Shown here: in pieces, positions 43,128-52,653 of the stretch
Layout of the letters: each line of letters opens with the position of its first letter
Position numbering within the stretch: the stretch's first letter is position 1
Origin: Synechococcus sp. 1G10
GTDB taxonomy: Bacteria; Cyanobacteriota; Cyanobacteriia; PCC-6307; Cyanobiaceae
Direction: 5' to 3'
Assembly (NCBI RefSeq): GCF_002252625.1
Contig: NZ_NQKW01000007.1
Coordinates: 62,001-126,000, forward strand
Length of the DNA: 64,000 nt
Notes under the pieces: generated by a model
The model's database searches: none
Told to the model about the DNA's origin: nothing
What the model saw: the letters and a program-made list of their open reading frames with translations, nothing else
Position numbers and translations under genes: made by a program

Positions 43128-44488
43128 TGTCCGCCCCCACCACCCGCTCAGCTTCTGCCGCTGTTGAGGGCACCGGCGCCCAGGAGCGCGAGCCGCGGGT
43201 GCCCTGGCTGCTGCGCTGGCAGGGCCTGTTCGCCTCATCGGCCGCGGGCCCACTGGCCAGACATCTGCCGCTGCTGGCCGGGCTGGTGCTCTGCGCTCTG
43301 ATGGCGGGACTCCCCCTGGTCACCAGGGCCGGGCTGAGCTTGCTGATTCTCTCCAGTGGACTGCTCTGGCTGATCTGGGCCCTCTGCACCCCCGCCGGCC
43401 GCATCGGCCCGATCAGCGGCTGGCTTCTGGTGATGCTGGCGGTGGCGGTGCTGGCCACCGGCTTCTCGCCCGTGCCCAGCGCCGCAGCCAAGGGGCTGCT
43501 CAAACTGCTGAGCTACCTGGGCGTCTATGCCCTGATGCGCCAGCTGCTCGCCACCGCTCCACCCTGGTGGGACCGGATCGTGGCGGCCCTGCTGAGCGGT
43601 TCGTTGATCACAGCTGTGATCGGCATACGCCAGCTCTACGGCGACAGCTCCGCCCTGGCCCGCTGGTCCGATCCGAACTCTGTGGCTGAAGGCACGGTGC
43701 GGATCTACAGCACCCTCGACAACCCCAACCTGCTGGCTGGCTACCTGCTGCCGATCCTGCCCCTGGCGGCAGTGGCCCTGCTGCGCTGGCGACGACCGTT
43801 GCCTCGTCTCTTTGCCCTCTCGGCGCTGCTGAGCGGTGCGGTGGCCTTGCTGCTCACCTTCAGCCGTGGCGGCTGGATGGGGATGGTGGTGGCCCTGGGC
43901 AGCCTGGCCCTGCTGCTGGCGCTGCGGGCGAGCCGCCACTGGTCGCCCCTGCTGCGCCGGTTGTTTCCGCTGCTGCTGCTGCTGGGTGGTGGCCTGGTGC
44001 TGGTGCTGGCCGTGAGCCAGATCGAGCCCCTGCGGGTCAGGGTGATGAGCCTGGTGGCGGGCCGGGAGGACAGCTCCAACAACTTCCGCATCAACGTCTG
44101 GATGGCGGCGCTGCAGATGGTCCAGGACCGCCCCTGGCTGGGCATCGGCCCCGGCAATACGGCCTTCAACCTGATCTACCCGCTGTACCAGCAACCGAAG
44201 TTCAACGCCCTCAGCGCCTACTCGATTCCCCTGGAGCTGGCCGTGGAGGGGGGCATCCCCGGTCTGCTGGCGGGCCTCGGCCTGCTGCAGTCCAGCCTGC
44301 GACAGGGCTGGGCCCAGCTCAGGCGCGATCATCCCCAGGTGCTGCCGGCCCTTGGGGCGATCGCGGCCATCCTGGGCCTCTGTGTCCAGGGCCTCACCGA
44401 CACGATCTTCTTCCGCCCGGAAGTGCAGCTCACGGGCTGGCTCTGCCTCGCCACCCTGGCCACCCTGCCGGCGGCGGCGGATGACTGA
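43127..44488 (+). CDS. ictB: IctB-family membrane protein
   Basis: 453 residues with about ten membrane segments and the O-antigen-ligase-like core (GTVRIYSTLDNPNLLAGYLL, FSRGGWMGM, RPWLGIGPGNTAFN). IctB was proposed to help inorganic-carbon accumulation in cyanobacteria, although it is not itself a proven bicarbonate transporter. Coupled to trmB and overlapping the next gene by 8 bp. Confidence 0.88.
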   Translation: MSAPTTRSASAAVEGTGAQEREPRVPWLLRWQGLFASSAAGPLARHLPLLAGLVLCALMAGLPLVTRAGLSLLILSSGLLWLIWALCTPAGRIGPISGWLLVMLAVAVLATGFSPVPSAAAKGLLKLLSYLGVYALMRQLLATAPPWWDRIVAALLSGSLITAVIGIRQLYGDSSALARWSDPNSVAEGTVRIYSTLDNPNLLAGYLLPILPLAAVALLRWRRPLPRLFALSALLSGAVALLLTFSRGGWMGMVVALGSLALLLALRASRHWSPLLRRLFPLLLLLGGGLVLVLAVSQIEPLRVRVMSLVAGREDSSNNFRINVWMAALQMVQDRPWLGIGPGNTAFNLIYPLYQQPKFNALSAYSIPLELAVEGGIPGLLAGLGLLQSSLRQGWAQLRRDHPQVLPALGAIAAILGLCVQGLTDTIFFRPEVQLTGWLCLATLATLPAAADD

Positions 44489-45494
44489 ACCGGTTCTGCT
44501 GGCGGGCTTCGATGCCGGCCAGACCCACACCACCTGCCGGCTGGCCCTGCGCCGCAGTGACGGCAGCCTGCAGGTGCTGGCTGAGGGCGAGGGGCCAGGG
44601 GTGAGCCACCTGGCCGCGGCCGCCGGCGAGGAGCGCTTCAGCGCCGCCCTGACCATCAGCCTGGAGCGTGCCCGCGCCGCCGCAACCCACACGAGCGAAG
44701 GTCTTGCCCTGTCCAGCTCGCTCCAGGCGGCCGCGGTGGGCGCCAGCGGCATCGAACAAGGCAGCACAGTGCAGCAGCTCGGCACGGCCCTGGCCGCCGC
44801 AGCCCTGGGCCTGCCGCTGCAACGGGTGCTGGTGAGCGGTGATGAGCGCACCGCCCTGCACGGAGCTTTCGGCGGCAGAGCCGGCATCGTGGTGATCAGC
44901 GGCACCGGCTGCATCGCCCTGGGCCGGAACGCCCAGGGAGAGGAACACCGCTGCGGCGGCTGGGGGTGGCTGCTGGATCGCTCCGGCTCCGCCTGCGACA
45001 TCGGCCGCGACGCCCTGTCCCTCTCCCTGGAAATGGCCGATGGGCGGCGCCCCGACAGTGGCAGTGGCCTGCGGGCGAGCCTGTGGAGCGCCCTGAATCT
45101 GGATCCCACCGACCCGCAGGCGGGCCAGCGGATCAAGGCCCTGGTGGTGGAGCCCGGCTTCGGAGCAGCAGGATTCGCACGGCTGGCCCCAGCGGTGAAT
45201 GCCCTGGCGGAAGCGGAGGATCCCAGCGCCATCGAGGTGCTGGAACGCTCGGCCCTGGGTCTGGTGGGGCTGGTGGCGGGCGTGGCCCGGACCCTGGGCC
45301 TTGAAGACGGCGAGGTCTGCGGCCTGGGCGGGGCCCTGGGTCACTTCAGCCGGCTCCGCAGCGCCTATCAGTGCCGCCTGAAGCTGGTCTTACCGCAGGC
45401 ACGGCTGGTGCACCCCCGCGGAGATGCCTGCCAGGGGGCCTTGCAGCTGGCCGGTCAACTGCTGGAGCAGGAGGCGGTGCTCAGCTCCGGTTGA
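44481..45494 (+). CDS. BadF/BadG-type sugar kinase (N-acetylglucosamine kinase-like)
   Basis: 337 residues of the ASKHA ATPase fold: LLAGFDAGQTHTTCRLALRR (phosphate 1), GIVVISGTGCIALGRN and GGWGWLLDRSGSACDIGRD. Family members phosphorylate amino sugars. Its 3' end overlaps glmM (convergent) by 14 bp; glmM acts on glucosamine phosphates, which suits an amino-sugar substrate. Confidence 0.78.
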   Translation: MTEPVLLAGFDAGQTHTTCRLALRRSDGSLQVLAEGEGPGVSHLAAAAGEERFSAALTISLERARAAATHTSEGLALSSSLQAAAVGASGIEQGSTVQQLGTALAAAALGLPLQRVLVSGDERTALHGAFGGRAGIVVISGTGCIALGRNAQGEEHRCGGWGWLLDRSGSACDIGRDALSLSLEMADGRRPDSGSGLRASLWSALNLDPTDPQAGQRIKALVVEPGFGAAGFARLAPAVNALAEAEDPSAIEVLERSALGLVGLVAGVARTLGLEDGEVCGLGGALGHFSRLRSAYQCRLKLVLPQARLVHPRGDACQGALQLAGQLLEQEAVLSSG

Positions 45495-46890
45495 GGTGAG
45501 CCGCGGCCAGGGCAGCCAGGTGCGACGACCAGTGATCGACCGCCTCCTGCTCCGCCGCCTCCACCATCACCCGCAGCAGCGGTTCGGTGCCGCTGGCCCG
45601 CACCAGCACCCGACCGCTGCCGGCCATGGCCAGCTCGGCCTGCTCGACGGCCTGACGCAGAGGGTCGCAGCGCTGCCACTGCTGACGGCGGTTGCGGTCT
45701 GGAACGATGACGTTGACGAGGGCCTGCGGGTAGGGCTGAAAACTGGCTTCCATCCAGTCGGTCAGAGAGCCGCCACCGTTGTGGATCAACGTGGCCACCT
45801 GCAGCGCGGTAAGCAGTCCATCGCCGCTCATGCCGTGCTGGGCCGAGAGGATGTGGCCCGACTGCTCTCCACCCAGGCCGGCCCCGCTCGCTTCCATGGC
45901 GGCATGCACGTGCTGATCGCCCACATCGGTGCGCTGCAGCAATCCGCCCCTGGCCTGCCAGGCACGCTCGAAGCCCAGGTTCGACATCACGGTGGCCACC
46001 AGCAGGCGGCCGGGAAGTTCGCCGGTCTCCAGCAGGGCGCCACCCCAGAGATAGAGCACCTGGTCGCCGTCGACGACCCGGCCCTTGCCGTCCACCGCCA
46101 TCATGCGGTCGGCATCGCCATCGAAGGCGAAGCCCATCTGGGCCCCGGATTGCAGCACCGCCTGACGCAGGGCCTCCAGGTGGGTGCTGCCGCACGACAC
46201 ATTGATCCGCCCCCCGTCGGGTTCGCCGTGCAGCACGATCAGGTCCGCCCCCAGGGCCCTGAACACCGCGGCCCCGCAGGCGGTGGCTGAGCCCCAGCAG
46301 AGATCCAGCACGATGCGGCAGCCATCGAGGCGCCGCCCGCCAACGCTGGCGATCAACGCCTCGCGGTAACTCTCGAGCAGATCCTCCCGCTGATGAGCCG
46401 GCCCACAGCTGCGCAGGCCGCTCACACCCGTGGCCTGGATCGTGGCGGCCTCCTCTCCGCGCAGACCGGCCTCGATCGCCGCCTGCAGGGTTCGATCGAT
46501 CTTGTCGCCGGCGGGCCCGAACACCTTGATGCCGTTGTCGCCGGGAGGGTTGTGGCTGGCGGAGACCATCAGGCCACCGGCAGCACCGACCCGGCGGATC
46601 GTGCCGGGCACGGCCGGGGTGGGGCAGAGACCCAGGTTCCACACCTCACGCCCGGCGGCGGTCAGCCCGGCGGTGAGAGCGGCGGCCAGCATGGGGCCGC
46701 TGTGGCGGGAGTCCATGCCGATCAGCACCGGGCGCTCGGGCGGCAGCACACGACCACACCAGTAGCCCATCTGAAGGGCCAGCAACGGTGTGATCAGGCT
46801 GCCCACCTCGCCCCGGATGCCATCGGTGCCGAAACCGGTGCACCCCTCCCCGAGAGGTGCACCGATGGGGGAAGAAGCCAGCTCCAGCAT
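45481..46890 (-). CDS. glmM: Phosphoglucosamine mutase
   Basis: 469 residues. FGTDGIRGEVGS, the phospho-Ser loop LMVSASHNPPGDNGIKVFG, metal-binding FAFDGDADRMMAVD, GGEQSGHI and the phosphate-binding VRASGTEPLLRVMVE are all present. Converts GlcN-6-P to GlcN-1-P for peptidoglycan and LPS. Confidence 0.95.
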   Translation of the reverse strand: MLELASSPIGAPLGEGCTGFGTDGIRGEVGSLITPLLALQMGYWCGRVLPPERPVLIGMDSRHSGPMLAAALTAGLTAAGREVWNLGLCPTPAVPGTIRRVGAAGGLMVSASHNPPGDNGIKVFGPAGDKIDRTLQAAIEAGLRGEEAATIQATGVSGLRSCGPAHQREDLLESYREALIASVGGRRLDGCRIVLDLCWGSATACGAAVFRALGADLIVLHGEPDGGRINVSCGSTHLEALRQAVLQSGAQMGFAFDGDADRMMAVDGKGRVVDGDQVLYLWGGALLETGELPGRLLVATVMSNLGFERAWQARGGLLQRTDVGDQHVHAAMEASGAGLGGEQSGHILSAQHGMSGDGLLTALQVATLIHNGGGSLTDWMEASFQPYPQALVNVIVPDRNRRQQWQRCDPLRQAVEQAELAMAGSGRVLVRASGTEPLLRVMVEAAEQEAVDHWSSHLAALAAAHLNRS

Positions 46891-46935
46891 CAGGGGGGAC
46901 AGGAAGGGAATCAGGCTAAGCCGATCGGCTGCACC

Positions 46936-47148
46936 TCACCGCCAGCGCCTCGGCCGCCAGGCCCAGCGCAGCAGCTCCACGACCGCCCACAACAGCAGAC
47001 CGCCCACCACCCATCCCGGCAGCCAGCGCAGGGGCCCCAGCGGACGCAGCAGATAGGCCACCATCGCCAGCCCGAGCGCCAGCAAGGCCCGACGGCGCCC
47101 GGCCGCACCCGGGAGGGTGGTCAGCCACCGAGGCCAGGGGACTGGCAT
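46936..47148 (-). CDS. Small membrane protein
   Basis: 70 residues, MPVPWPRWLTTLPGAAGRRR then two hydrophobic stretches (ALLALGLAMVAYLL, WVVGGLLLWAVVELL) and an Arg-rich end. No family recognised. ATG 47148; lies between glmM and the transglycosylase, divergent from the latter. Confidence 0.5.
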   Translation of the reverse strand: MPVPWPRWLTTLPGAAGRRRALLALGLAMVAYLLRPLGPLRWLPGWVVGGLLLWAVVELLRWAWRPRRWR

Positions 47149-47211
47149 AGGCCTGACACGCAGAGGCGAACCCCAGAATGCCAAAGCCTCAGCGGCCGCC
47201 CCGCCCTGTCC

Positions 47212-49221
47212 GTGCCGAAACCATTCCCTGCCGGCCGCCGCGGGCCGCTGACCCTCGCCCTCACCGTGGCGGGCAGCACCGCACTCCTGCTGCTGGGGCG
47301 CGCGCTGCTGCTGCAACGGCCCCTGCCCACCCCCGACACCTCAGCCCTCAACCTGGAGCGGATCCGTCGCTGGGACCCCGATCCCGAACGGCGCCGGGAG
47401 GCCAGCCTGCTGCTGCTGCCCGCCACCAGCACCGACGATCCCTCGCGCCAAAGTCAGCTGCTGCAGGGGCAGGGCTGGGGACTAGGTCCCCTGGCCCCTG
47501 TGGCGCTGAAACGCGCGGCCCTGGCCCGTGAAGCCCAGGGTCTGGCGGCCACGTCCGAATGGAAGGAGCTGCTGCATCGTTTCCCCCAGGCGCCCCCCAG
47601 CGCAGACGCGCTGTATGCCCTCGGCCGTGAGAATCCTCGCCAGCGCCAGGAGCTGCTGCGCCGGTTCCCTGCCCACCCAGCCGCCCTGGCCGCCGCCCTG
47701 GAGCAGGGCCCCAAGCCCGCCCAGCGCCAGCAGGGGGCCCTGCATCTCGCCCGCTGGGGCCCGCGCTGGCCTGGCGCGAGCGAGCGACTGCGCCAGATCT
47801 GCGCCCGCCCGGCCGCGCCACTCACCACCGCCCAGCGGGGCACTCTGGCGGCAGGCCTGGCCGGGCTCGGGGATGGCAAAAACAGCCTGAGCTGTCTGGG
47901 ATCGGGGCGGGTCGAGCCCGACCAGGAACTGGAGATCGGCCGCGCTCTCCTGCGGGGCGACCCCGCCGAGACCAGGGCCGGGGTGGCGCGCCTGCTGGCC
48001 CTGAGTCAAGGCGACAGCCAGCGGCCCGAGGCCCTTGAAGCCGTGCGTCTGCTGGCCCAGACCCCCGCGCCCACGGTCACCCCAGCCCAGTTGCTCCAGC
48101 TGCCTGAGCCCCTGCGCCGGAGCGCGCCGGTGCAGGCCCGTCTGGCGCTGGATACCGGTGGCGACTGGCGACGGGTGCTGAAGCGCTGGCCCGGGGATCC
48201 CGCCAGCTGGAACCTGCAGTGGGACCTGGCCCGCTCCGCCCTGCTCAAGGGACAGAGCGGTGAGGCTCTGGCGCTGCTGCAGGCTCTGCCGCCAGACAGC
48301 CTGCCGCCGCCGCTGGCGGTGCGCCAGCTGTTCTGGCTGGGCATGGTCCAGCAGCAGCTGGGGAAGCAGGCCTCCGCCGCCAGCAGCTGGCAGGCGGTGC
48401 TGCGACGCTTGCCCTGGAGCTACTACGCCTGGCGCAGCCGGGTCCAGCTGGGCGAGCGACCCGATCTCCTGCTGACCGCCAGCGGCGCCGTCGCTCTGCC
48501 GGAGGAGCAATGGCGGCCCCTGGAGAGTGGTCAGCCCCAGCTTGACCAGCTCTGGCGCCTGGGCCTCAATCTGGAGGCATGGGAGCACTGGCGGCAGGAG
48601 CGTCCAGCGGCGACCCCCAGCGCCCCCCAGGAGCTGACCCTGGAGGGACGGCTGCGGCAGGGAGTCGGCGACGACTGGACCGGCCTCGGCCAGCTGGATG
48701 AGGCGAATCTGCGCTGGGCCGGAGGCGACTGCCCAACCACCCTGCCCCTGCAGCGGGCGCTGCTGCCGGTCCGCCACGGCGAGGCCTTCAGCGCCGCTGC
48801 GGCCCGCCATGGGCTTGACCCCACCCTGCTGCTCGCCGTCGCCAGGCAGGAATCACGCTTCACCCCCGGGGTGGGATCGGTTGCGGGAGCCATCGGCCTC
48901 CTGCAACTGATGCCGGAGACGGCAGCGGAGCTGGCAGGGGGAGCGGTCAGCGGCGATCAGCTGCGCGAGCCCGCCTTCAATGCCGAGCTGGGGGCGATGT
49001 ATCTCAACCAGTTGCTCACACTCTGGAAGGGCGATCCTTTCCTGGCGATCGCCAGCTACAACGCAGGTCCTGGCGCGGTGGCCGGCTGGCGTGACTCTCG
49101 GCTCCAGAGCAACCCGGAGCTCTGGGTGGAGGCGATCCCCTACCCGGAAACCCGGCTTTACGTGAAGAAGGTGCTCGGCAACCTCTGGGGCTACCAGGAG
49201 AAGCCGAGGCGCGCCTGTTGA
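47212..49221 (+). CDS. Lytic transglycosylase (Slt-type)
   Basis: 669 residues: an N-terminal membrane/signal segment, a long TPR-like helical superhelix, and a C-terminal goose-lysozyme-like domain. The domain has the catalytic Glu in LAVARQESRFTPGVGSVAGA, then GLLQLMPETAAELA, FNAELGAMYLNQLL and AIASYNAGPGAVAGW. Cleaves peptidoglycan glycan strands. Start GTG 47212; the frame is open much further upstream but that part is antisense to glmM. Confidence 0.9.
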   Translation: MPKPFPAGRRGPLTLALTVAGSTALLLLGRALLLQRPLPTPDTSALNLERIRRWDPDPERRREASLLLLPATSTDDPSRQSQLLQGQGWGLGPLAPVALKRAALAREAQGLAATSEWKELLHRFPQAPPSADALYALGRENPRQRQELLRRFPAHPAALAAALEQGPKPAQRQQGALHLARWGPRWPGASERLRQICARPAAPLTTAQRGTLAAGLAGLGDGKNSLSCLGSGRVEPDQELEIGRALLRGDPAETRAGVARLLALSQGDSQRPEALEAVRLLAQTPAPTVTPAQLLQLPEPLRRSAPVQARLALDTGGDWRRVLKRWPGDPASWNLQWDLARSALLKGQSGEALALLQALPPDSLPPPLAVRQLFWLGMVQQQLGKQASAASSWQAVLRRLPWSYYAWRSRVQLGERPDLLLTASGAVALPEEQWRPLESGQPQLDQLWRLGLNLEAWEHWRQERPAATPSAPQELTLEGRLRQGVGDDWTGLGQLDEANLRWAGGDCPTTLPLQRALLPVRHGEAFSAAAARHGLDPTLLLAVARQESRFTPGVGSVAGAIGLLQLMPETAAELAGGAVSGDQLREPAFNAELGAMYLNQLLTLWKGDPFLAIASYNAGPGAVAGWRDSRLQSNPELWVEAIPYPETRLYVKKVLGNLWGYQEKPRRAC

Positions 49222-49235
49222 CGCGGCCTCAGGCC

Positions 49236-49754
49236 TCAGCTCCCTGGCCCTGGTCCCAGCAGCCCACCCTGCTGCAACTCCCGACCGATCCAGATGCCGA
49301 GCATCACATAGCCCGAGAGCGAGAAGGCCGTGAACAAGGGTGACCGAACCACCCGGATACGGGTGAGATCCAGCCGGGCCAGCAGCACCGCCGTGGCCAG
49401 GATCACCACATCGGCGAGGGCACTGAGGTGCATCAGGTAGAGGCCAGCAACCGTGACCAGAAACAGGCTGACGATGAGGGTGATCACCCGGCTGGCGGCC
49501 ATCAGTATCGAGAGCTGACGCAGCAGCAGGTCGGGCAGCGAGGCCACCACCACCACCAACAGGGCCTGCAGGCATTCCGCCGTCCAGTAGAGGCCGTGGA
49601 CCGGATCCTGCTCAGGGTTCCCCATGCCCTGGACAGGTGCGTTCACCACCCACTCGACACCCAGGTAGATGCTCACCAGCAGGAGCAGCAGCAGGAAAGG
49701 CGCCCGCAGGGGCAGCAGCGCCAGGCGCAGGATGACGCCGATCACGCCGCTCAT
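49236..49754 (-). CDS. Conserved membrane protein, unrecognised
   Basis: 172 residues with four hydrophobic segments (FLLLLLLVSIYLGVEWVV, ALLVVVVASLPDLLL, VITLIVSLFLVTVAGLYLM, DVVILATAVLLA). I do not recognise the family. ATG 49754 overlaps the stop of the NIL-ferredoxin gene by 4 bp, implying coupled translation. Confidence 0.6.
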   Translation of the reverse strand: MSGVIGVILRLALLPLRAPFLLLLLLVSIYLGVEWVVNAPVQGMGNPEQDPVHGLYWTAECLQALLVVVVASLPDLLLRQLSILMAASRVITLIVSLFLVTVAGLYLMHLSALADVVILATAVLLARLDLTRIRVVRSPLFTAFSLSGYVMLGIWIGRELQQGGLLGPGPGS

Positions 49755-50164
49755 CGGGCCTCCAGCACCAGATCGATGGCGTCCACCGGACAGCTGGGGA
49801 TGCACTGCTCACAGACCAGGCAGTGCTGGCCCCTGAACTCCAGCCGCCAGGCCGGCGGGCGGCTGAGCAGAGCGCCACTGGGGCAGACACTGGCGCAGAT
49901 GCCGCAATCAACGCAACGGCTGCGGTCGATGCGGATCTCACCGGGGGCGCGATCGAGACCCAGGCCAAGATCCTCGAGCCACTGCTCGGCCGCGTCGAGC
50001 TCGTCGATGTCGCCAGAGAGTTCCACCACCATGGTGCCGCTCTGGTTGGGAGCGATCTGGGCTCGCAGGATCTTGGCGGCGATGTCGAAATCCACGGCAA
50101 GCCGGTAGGTGATCGGGTGATGCACCGTGTCGCGCGGGAAGTGGATGGTGAGGCGACGCTTCAC
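49751..50164 (-). CDS. NIL-domain ferredoxin (2[4Fe-4S])
   Basis: 137 residues: an N-terminal NIL domain (ligand-sensing fold, residues about 5-75), then two [4Fe-4S] motifs CVDCGICASVCPSGA and CLVCEQCIPSCPVDA. NIL-ferredoxins occur widely in cyanobacteria; in other bacteria related proteins serve in homocysteine or methionine sulfur metabolism. ATG 50164. Confidence 0.85.
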   Translation of the reverse strand: MKRRLTIHFPRDTVHHPITYRLAVDFDIAAKILRAQIAPNQSGTMVVELSGDIDELDAAEQWLEDLGLGLDRAPGEIRIDRSRCVDCGICASVCPSGALLSRPPAWRLEFRGQHCLVCEQCIPSCPVDAIDLVLEAR

Positions 50165-50284
50165 CGCAGCCTGGCAAAGAACCCCATGGTATCGAGGCTT
50201 TTGAAGCCAGAGTTCTGGCCTCGATCCCGGCTGCCCCGCCAGAGCTGCCAGAGTGCCTTCGGTTCAGGCCCCCCGCGCGCCGCG

Positions 50285-50863
50285 ATGACTCTGCCCAACC
50301 CCGCAGCTGAAGAGGGCTCACCCCTGGGGCGGCGCGAACGCATGATTCTTGCTGCCCTGGCCGCCGCCCTGGCACTGCTCCTTTTCGGGTTGCGCGGGGG
50401 CCTGCAGCCCCAGGCGCCGCTGGAGCAGCTGGCGCGGCGTTCGCCGGAATTGCCGTTCGCCCTCGCCAGCGGTCGGCCGACCATCGTTGAGTTCTACGCC
50501 GACTGGTGCGAAGCCTGCCGCTCAATGGCCCCGGCGATGGCAGCTCTCGAGAGTGAGCACCGCGGTGATCTCAACGTAGTGCTGCTGAATGTGGACAATC
50601 CACGCTGGAGTCCGGAAATCGATCGCTACTCCGTCAACGGCATCCCCCAGCTGGAGCTCTTCGAGCGCAGTGGCCGCTCGATCGGACGCTCCCTGGGGGC
50701 CCGCAGCCGGCCCGAGCTGGCCGCGATCATGACCGCACTGATCGAGGAGACACCGCTGCCGCTGCTGGCGGGCGTCGGCAGCCTCTCGCCCCTGACGGGC
50801 GGCGAGGCGCTGGCTGCTGGCCAGGCCGCACCGGCCCAGACCGGCCCCCGCAGCCACGGTTGA
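50285..50863 (+). CDS. Membrane-anchored thioredoxin-like protein (TxlA/HCF164-type)
   Basis: 192 residues: N-terminal membrane anchor (MILAALAAALALLLFGL) and a thioredoxin fold with TIVEFYADWCEACRSMAP (CEAC active site), VNGIPQLELFERSG. HCF164-like proteins pass reductant for cytochrome assembly. ATG 50285. Confidence 0.85.
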   Translation: MTLPNPAAEEGSPLGRRERMILAALAAALALLLFGLRGGLQPQAPLEQLARRSPELPFALASGRPTIVEFYADWCEACRSMAPAMAALESEHRGDLNVVLLNVDNPRWSPEIDRYSVNGIPQLELFERSGRSIGRSLGARSRPELAAIMTALIEETPLPLLAGVGSLSPLTGGEALAAGQAAPAQTGPRSHG

Positions 50864-50897
50864 CTCCACCGCCACCATGCCCCTGCCCTGCTGCCCC

Positions 50898-51620
50898 ATG
50901 GACCGTTTCCGGGTTGAGCTGATCGCCGCCACCCCCAACCCCCAGCAGTGCGTCTATGCAGCCATGCATCAGGACTACAGCGAGGGGTTCGTCGCGGCCG
51001 ACCGCGCCGAGTGGCCCGATGAACGCACGGCTGGTGAGATCTGCGTGAAGCGCCTGCTCTCCGGCGAGCGCGGCCACTACGGCCCGTTGGAGCATGCCCA
51101 GATCGTGCTCAACGTGGGCTGGTTTCCCCACTCCGTGATGCAGCAGGCACGCACCCATCGAGTGGGCGTCAGTTTCGATGTGCAATCCATGCGTTACACC
51201 GGAGATCGCATCTGCAAGGCCGCCGACGGGAGCCTCGATCTCGAGGAGGTGTTCTATCTGCGCCCGATCGGCGATTACAGCGACCGCCAGGGCAAGAAGT
51301 ACACCTACGACATGGCCCAGCGGAGCCTGGATCTGGAGCTGTGCCGCAAGGCCGCCGAGCGCTACCGCGACCTGCTGGCCGCCGGTTTCGCCGAGGAACA
51401 TGCCCGGGGCATCCTCCCCTTCGACTACCGCCAGCACTTCGTGGTGAGCTTCAGCCTGCGCGCATTCCTGCATTTTCTCGACCTGCGCGCCAAGCTGGAT
51501 GCACAGCTGGAGATCCGTCAGCTCTGTGATCTGCTCTGGCCCCATCTGGAATCGTGGGCCCCTGAGATCGCCAACTGGTACAGCCGCTCCCGCCTGCACA
51601 AAGCGCGTCTCGCTCCCTGA
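50898..51620 (+). CDS. thyX: Flavin-dependent thymidylate synthase
   Basis: 241 residues. The ThyX signature RTHRVGVSFDVQSMRYTGDR (R-H-R-x7-S) is present, plus YGPLEHAQIVLNV and a C-terminal LRAFLHFLDLRAKLDAQLEI. Makes dTMP with FAD and methylene-THF. ATG 50898 preferred to 50877. dcd, which feeds the same pathway, is nearby. Confidence 0.93.
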   Translation: MDRFRVELIAATPNPQQCVYAAMHQDYSEGFVAADRAEWPDERTAGEICVKRLLSGERGHYGPLEHAQIVLNVGWFPHSVMQQARTHRVGVSFDVQSMRYTGDRICKAADGSLDLEEVFYLRPIGDYSDRQGKKYTYDMAQRSLDLELCRKAAERYRDLLAAGFAEEHARGILPFDYRQHFVVSFSLRAFLHFLDLRAKLDAQLEIRQLCDLLWPHLESWAPEIANWYSRSRLHKARLAP

Positions 51621-51646
51621 CCACACCATTGCCTGCAAGCCCTGCC

Positions 51647-52042
51647 ATGCCTGCGTTGCCCCTGCTGCTGCTTCTGTTGCTGATGGCGCCTGCCGCCCGC
51701 AGCCAGATGCTGATCGACGCGGCGGGAGCAGCGGCGATCCAGGGGAGCATGCAGGGCGGCTCCGCCCCGGGCTACACCAACCTGCTCCGTTCCGTCAGAG
51801 GAAAGCTGCAGGGCATCAGCGCCGGCAGCAGCAGCGGCACTGATCCCTTCAGCATGCTTCTACCAACAGGGAGAGCCGCTTCAGGTGATCAGCTGCCTGG
51901 AACCCCGGGGTCGCCGATGGCAGCCGGCTCTGCCGAGCCGGGCGCCGATACCGTCTTCGTGGTGAATGACCAGGTGATCCGGCTCTGCCCGAGCGGACTG
52001 CCCTGCATCGGCCAGGTGCGGCGGGCCATGGGGATGCCCTGA
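51647..52042 (+). CDS. Small secreted hypothetical protein
   Basis: 131 residues with a clear signal peptide (MPALPLLLLLLLMAPAARSQ). The mature part is Gly/Ser-rich and ends in DQVIRLCPSGLPCIGQ with two Cys. No family recognised. It follows thyX closely and converges on dcd. Confidence 0.6.
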   Translation: MPALPLLLLLLLMAPAARSQMLIDAAGAAAIQGSMQGGSAPGYTNLLRSVRGKLQGISAGSSSGTDPFSMLLPTGRAASGDQLPGTPGSPMAAGSAEPGADTVFVVNDQVIRLCPSGLPCIGQVRRAMGMP

Positions 52043-52059
52043 TTCAGACCCTGCCCACT

Positions 52060-52653
52060 TCAGACCCTGGCGAGCGTGACGCGCTCCGGCTGATGCTGAT
52101 ATTTGCCGGCGCGGTCCTGGTAGGTGGTGTCGCAGGGATCCCCTTCGAAGAACAGCAGCTGGGTGATGCCCTCATTGGCGTAGATCCGGCAGTCAGCACC
52201 GGATGAGTTGCTGAATTCAAGGGTGAGATGCCCCTCCCAGCCAGCCTCCGCCGGAGTGGTGTTCACGATGATGCCCAGCCGGGCATAGGTGCTCTTGCCC
52301 AGGCAGATCACGGTGATCGTGGGCGGAACCCTCAGTTTCTCCAGGGCCACACCCAGGCCGTAGGAATGGGCCGGCAGGATGAAGTAGTCACCGTCGCCGT
52401 CCTGGTGCAGGGGGGCGGGCTCCAGGTTGTCGGGATTGAACCGCTTCGGGTTCATCACCGTGCCGGGCACGTGGCGGAAGATCAGGAATTCCCGCGGCGA
52501 GAGACGCAGGTCGTATCCGTAGGAGGAACAGCCGAAGCTCAGCACCGGCCGGGACGCGGTATCCGGCTCCAGATGCCGCACCAGGGTGGGCTGGAAGGGC
52601 TGGATCATCCCTTCCGCCGCCAGTGAGTTGATCCAGCGGTCGTTCTTCAGCAT
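52060..52653 (-). CDS. dcd: dCTP deaminase
   Basis: 197 residues. SFGCSSYGYDLRLSPREFLI, CLGKSTYARLGIIVNTTPAE and AGWEGHLTLEFSNSSGADCR are the conserved blocks, with Glu of the last as catalytic residue. Converts dCTP to dUTP for dTMP synthesis. Overlaps the CobO-like gene by 7 bp. Confidence 0.94.
   Translation of the reverse strand: MLKNDRWINSLAAEGMIQPFQPTLVRHLEPDTASRPVLSFGCSSYGYDLRLSPREFLIFRHVPGTVMNPKRFNPDNLEPAPLHQDGDGDYFILPAHSYGLGVALEKLRVPPTITVICLGKSTYARLGIIVNTTPAEAGWEGHLTLEFSNSSGADCRIYANEGITQLLFFEGDPCDTTYQDRAGKYQHQPERVTLARV

Noticed and set aside
46393-47211. N-terminal extension of the lytic transglycosylase
   Set aside because: Open frame only because of GC bias; it is antisense to glmM and the signal segment starts at 47212.
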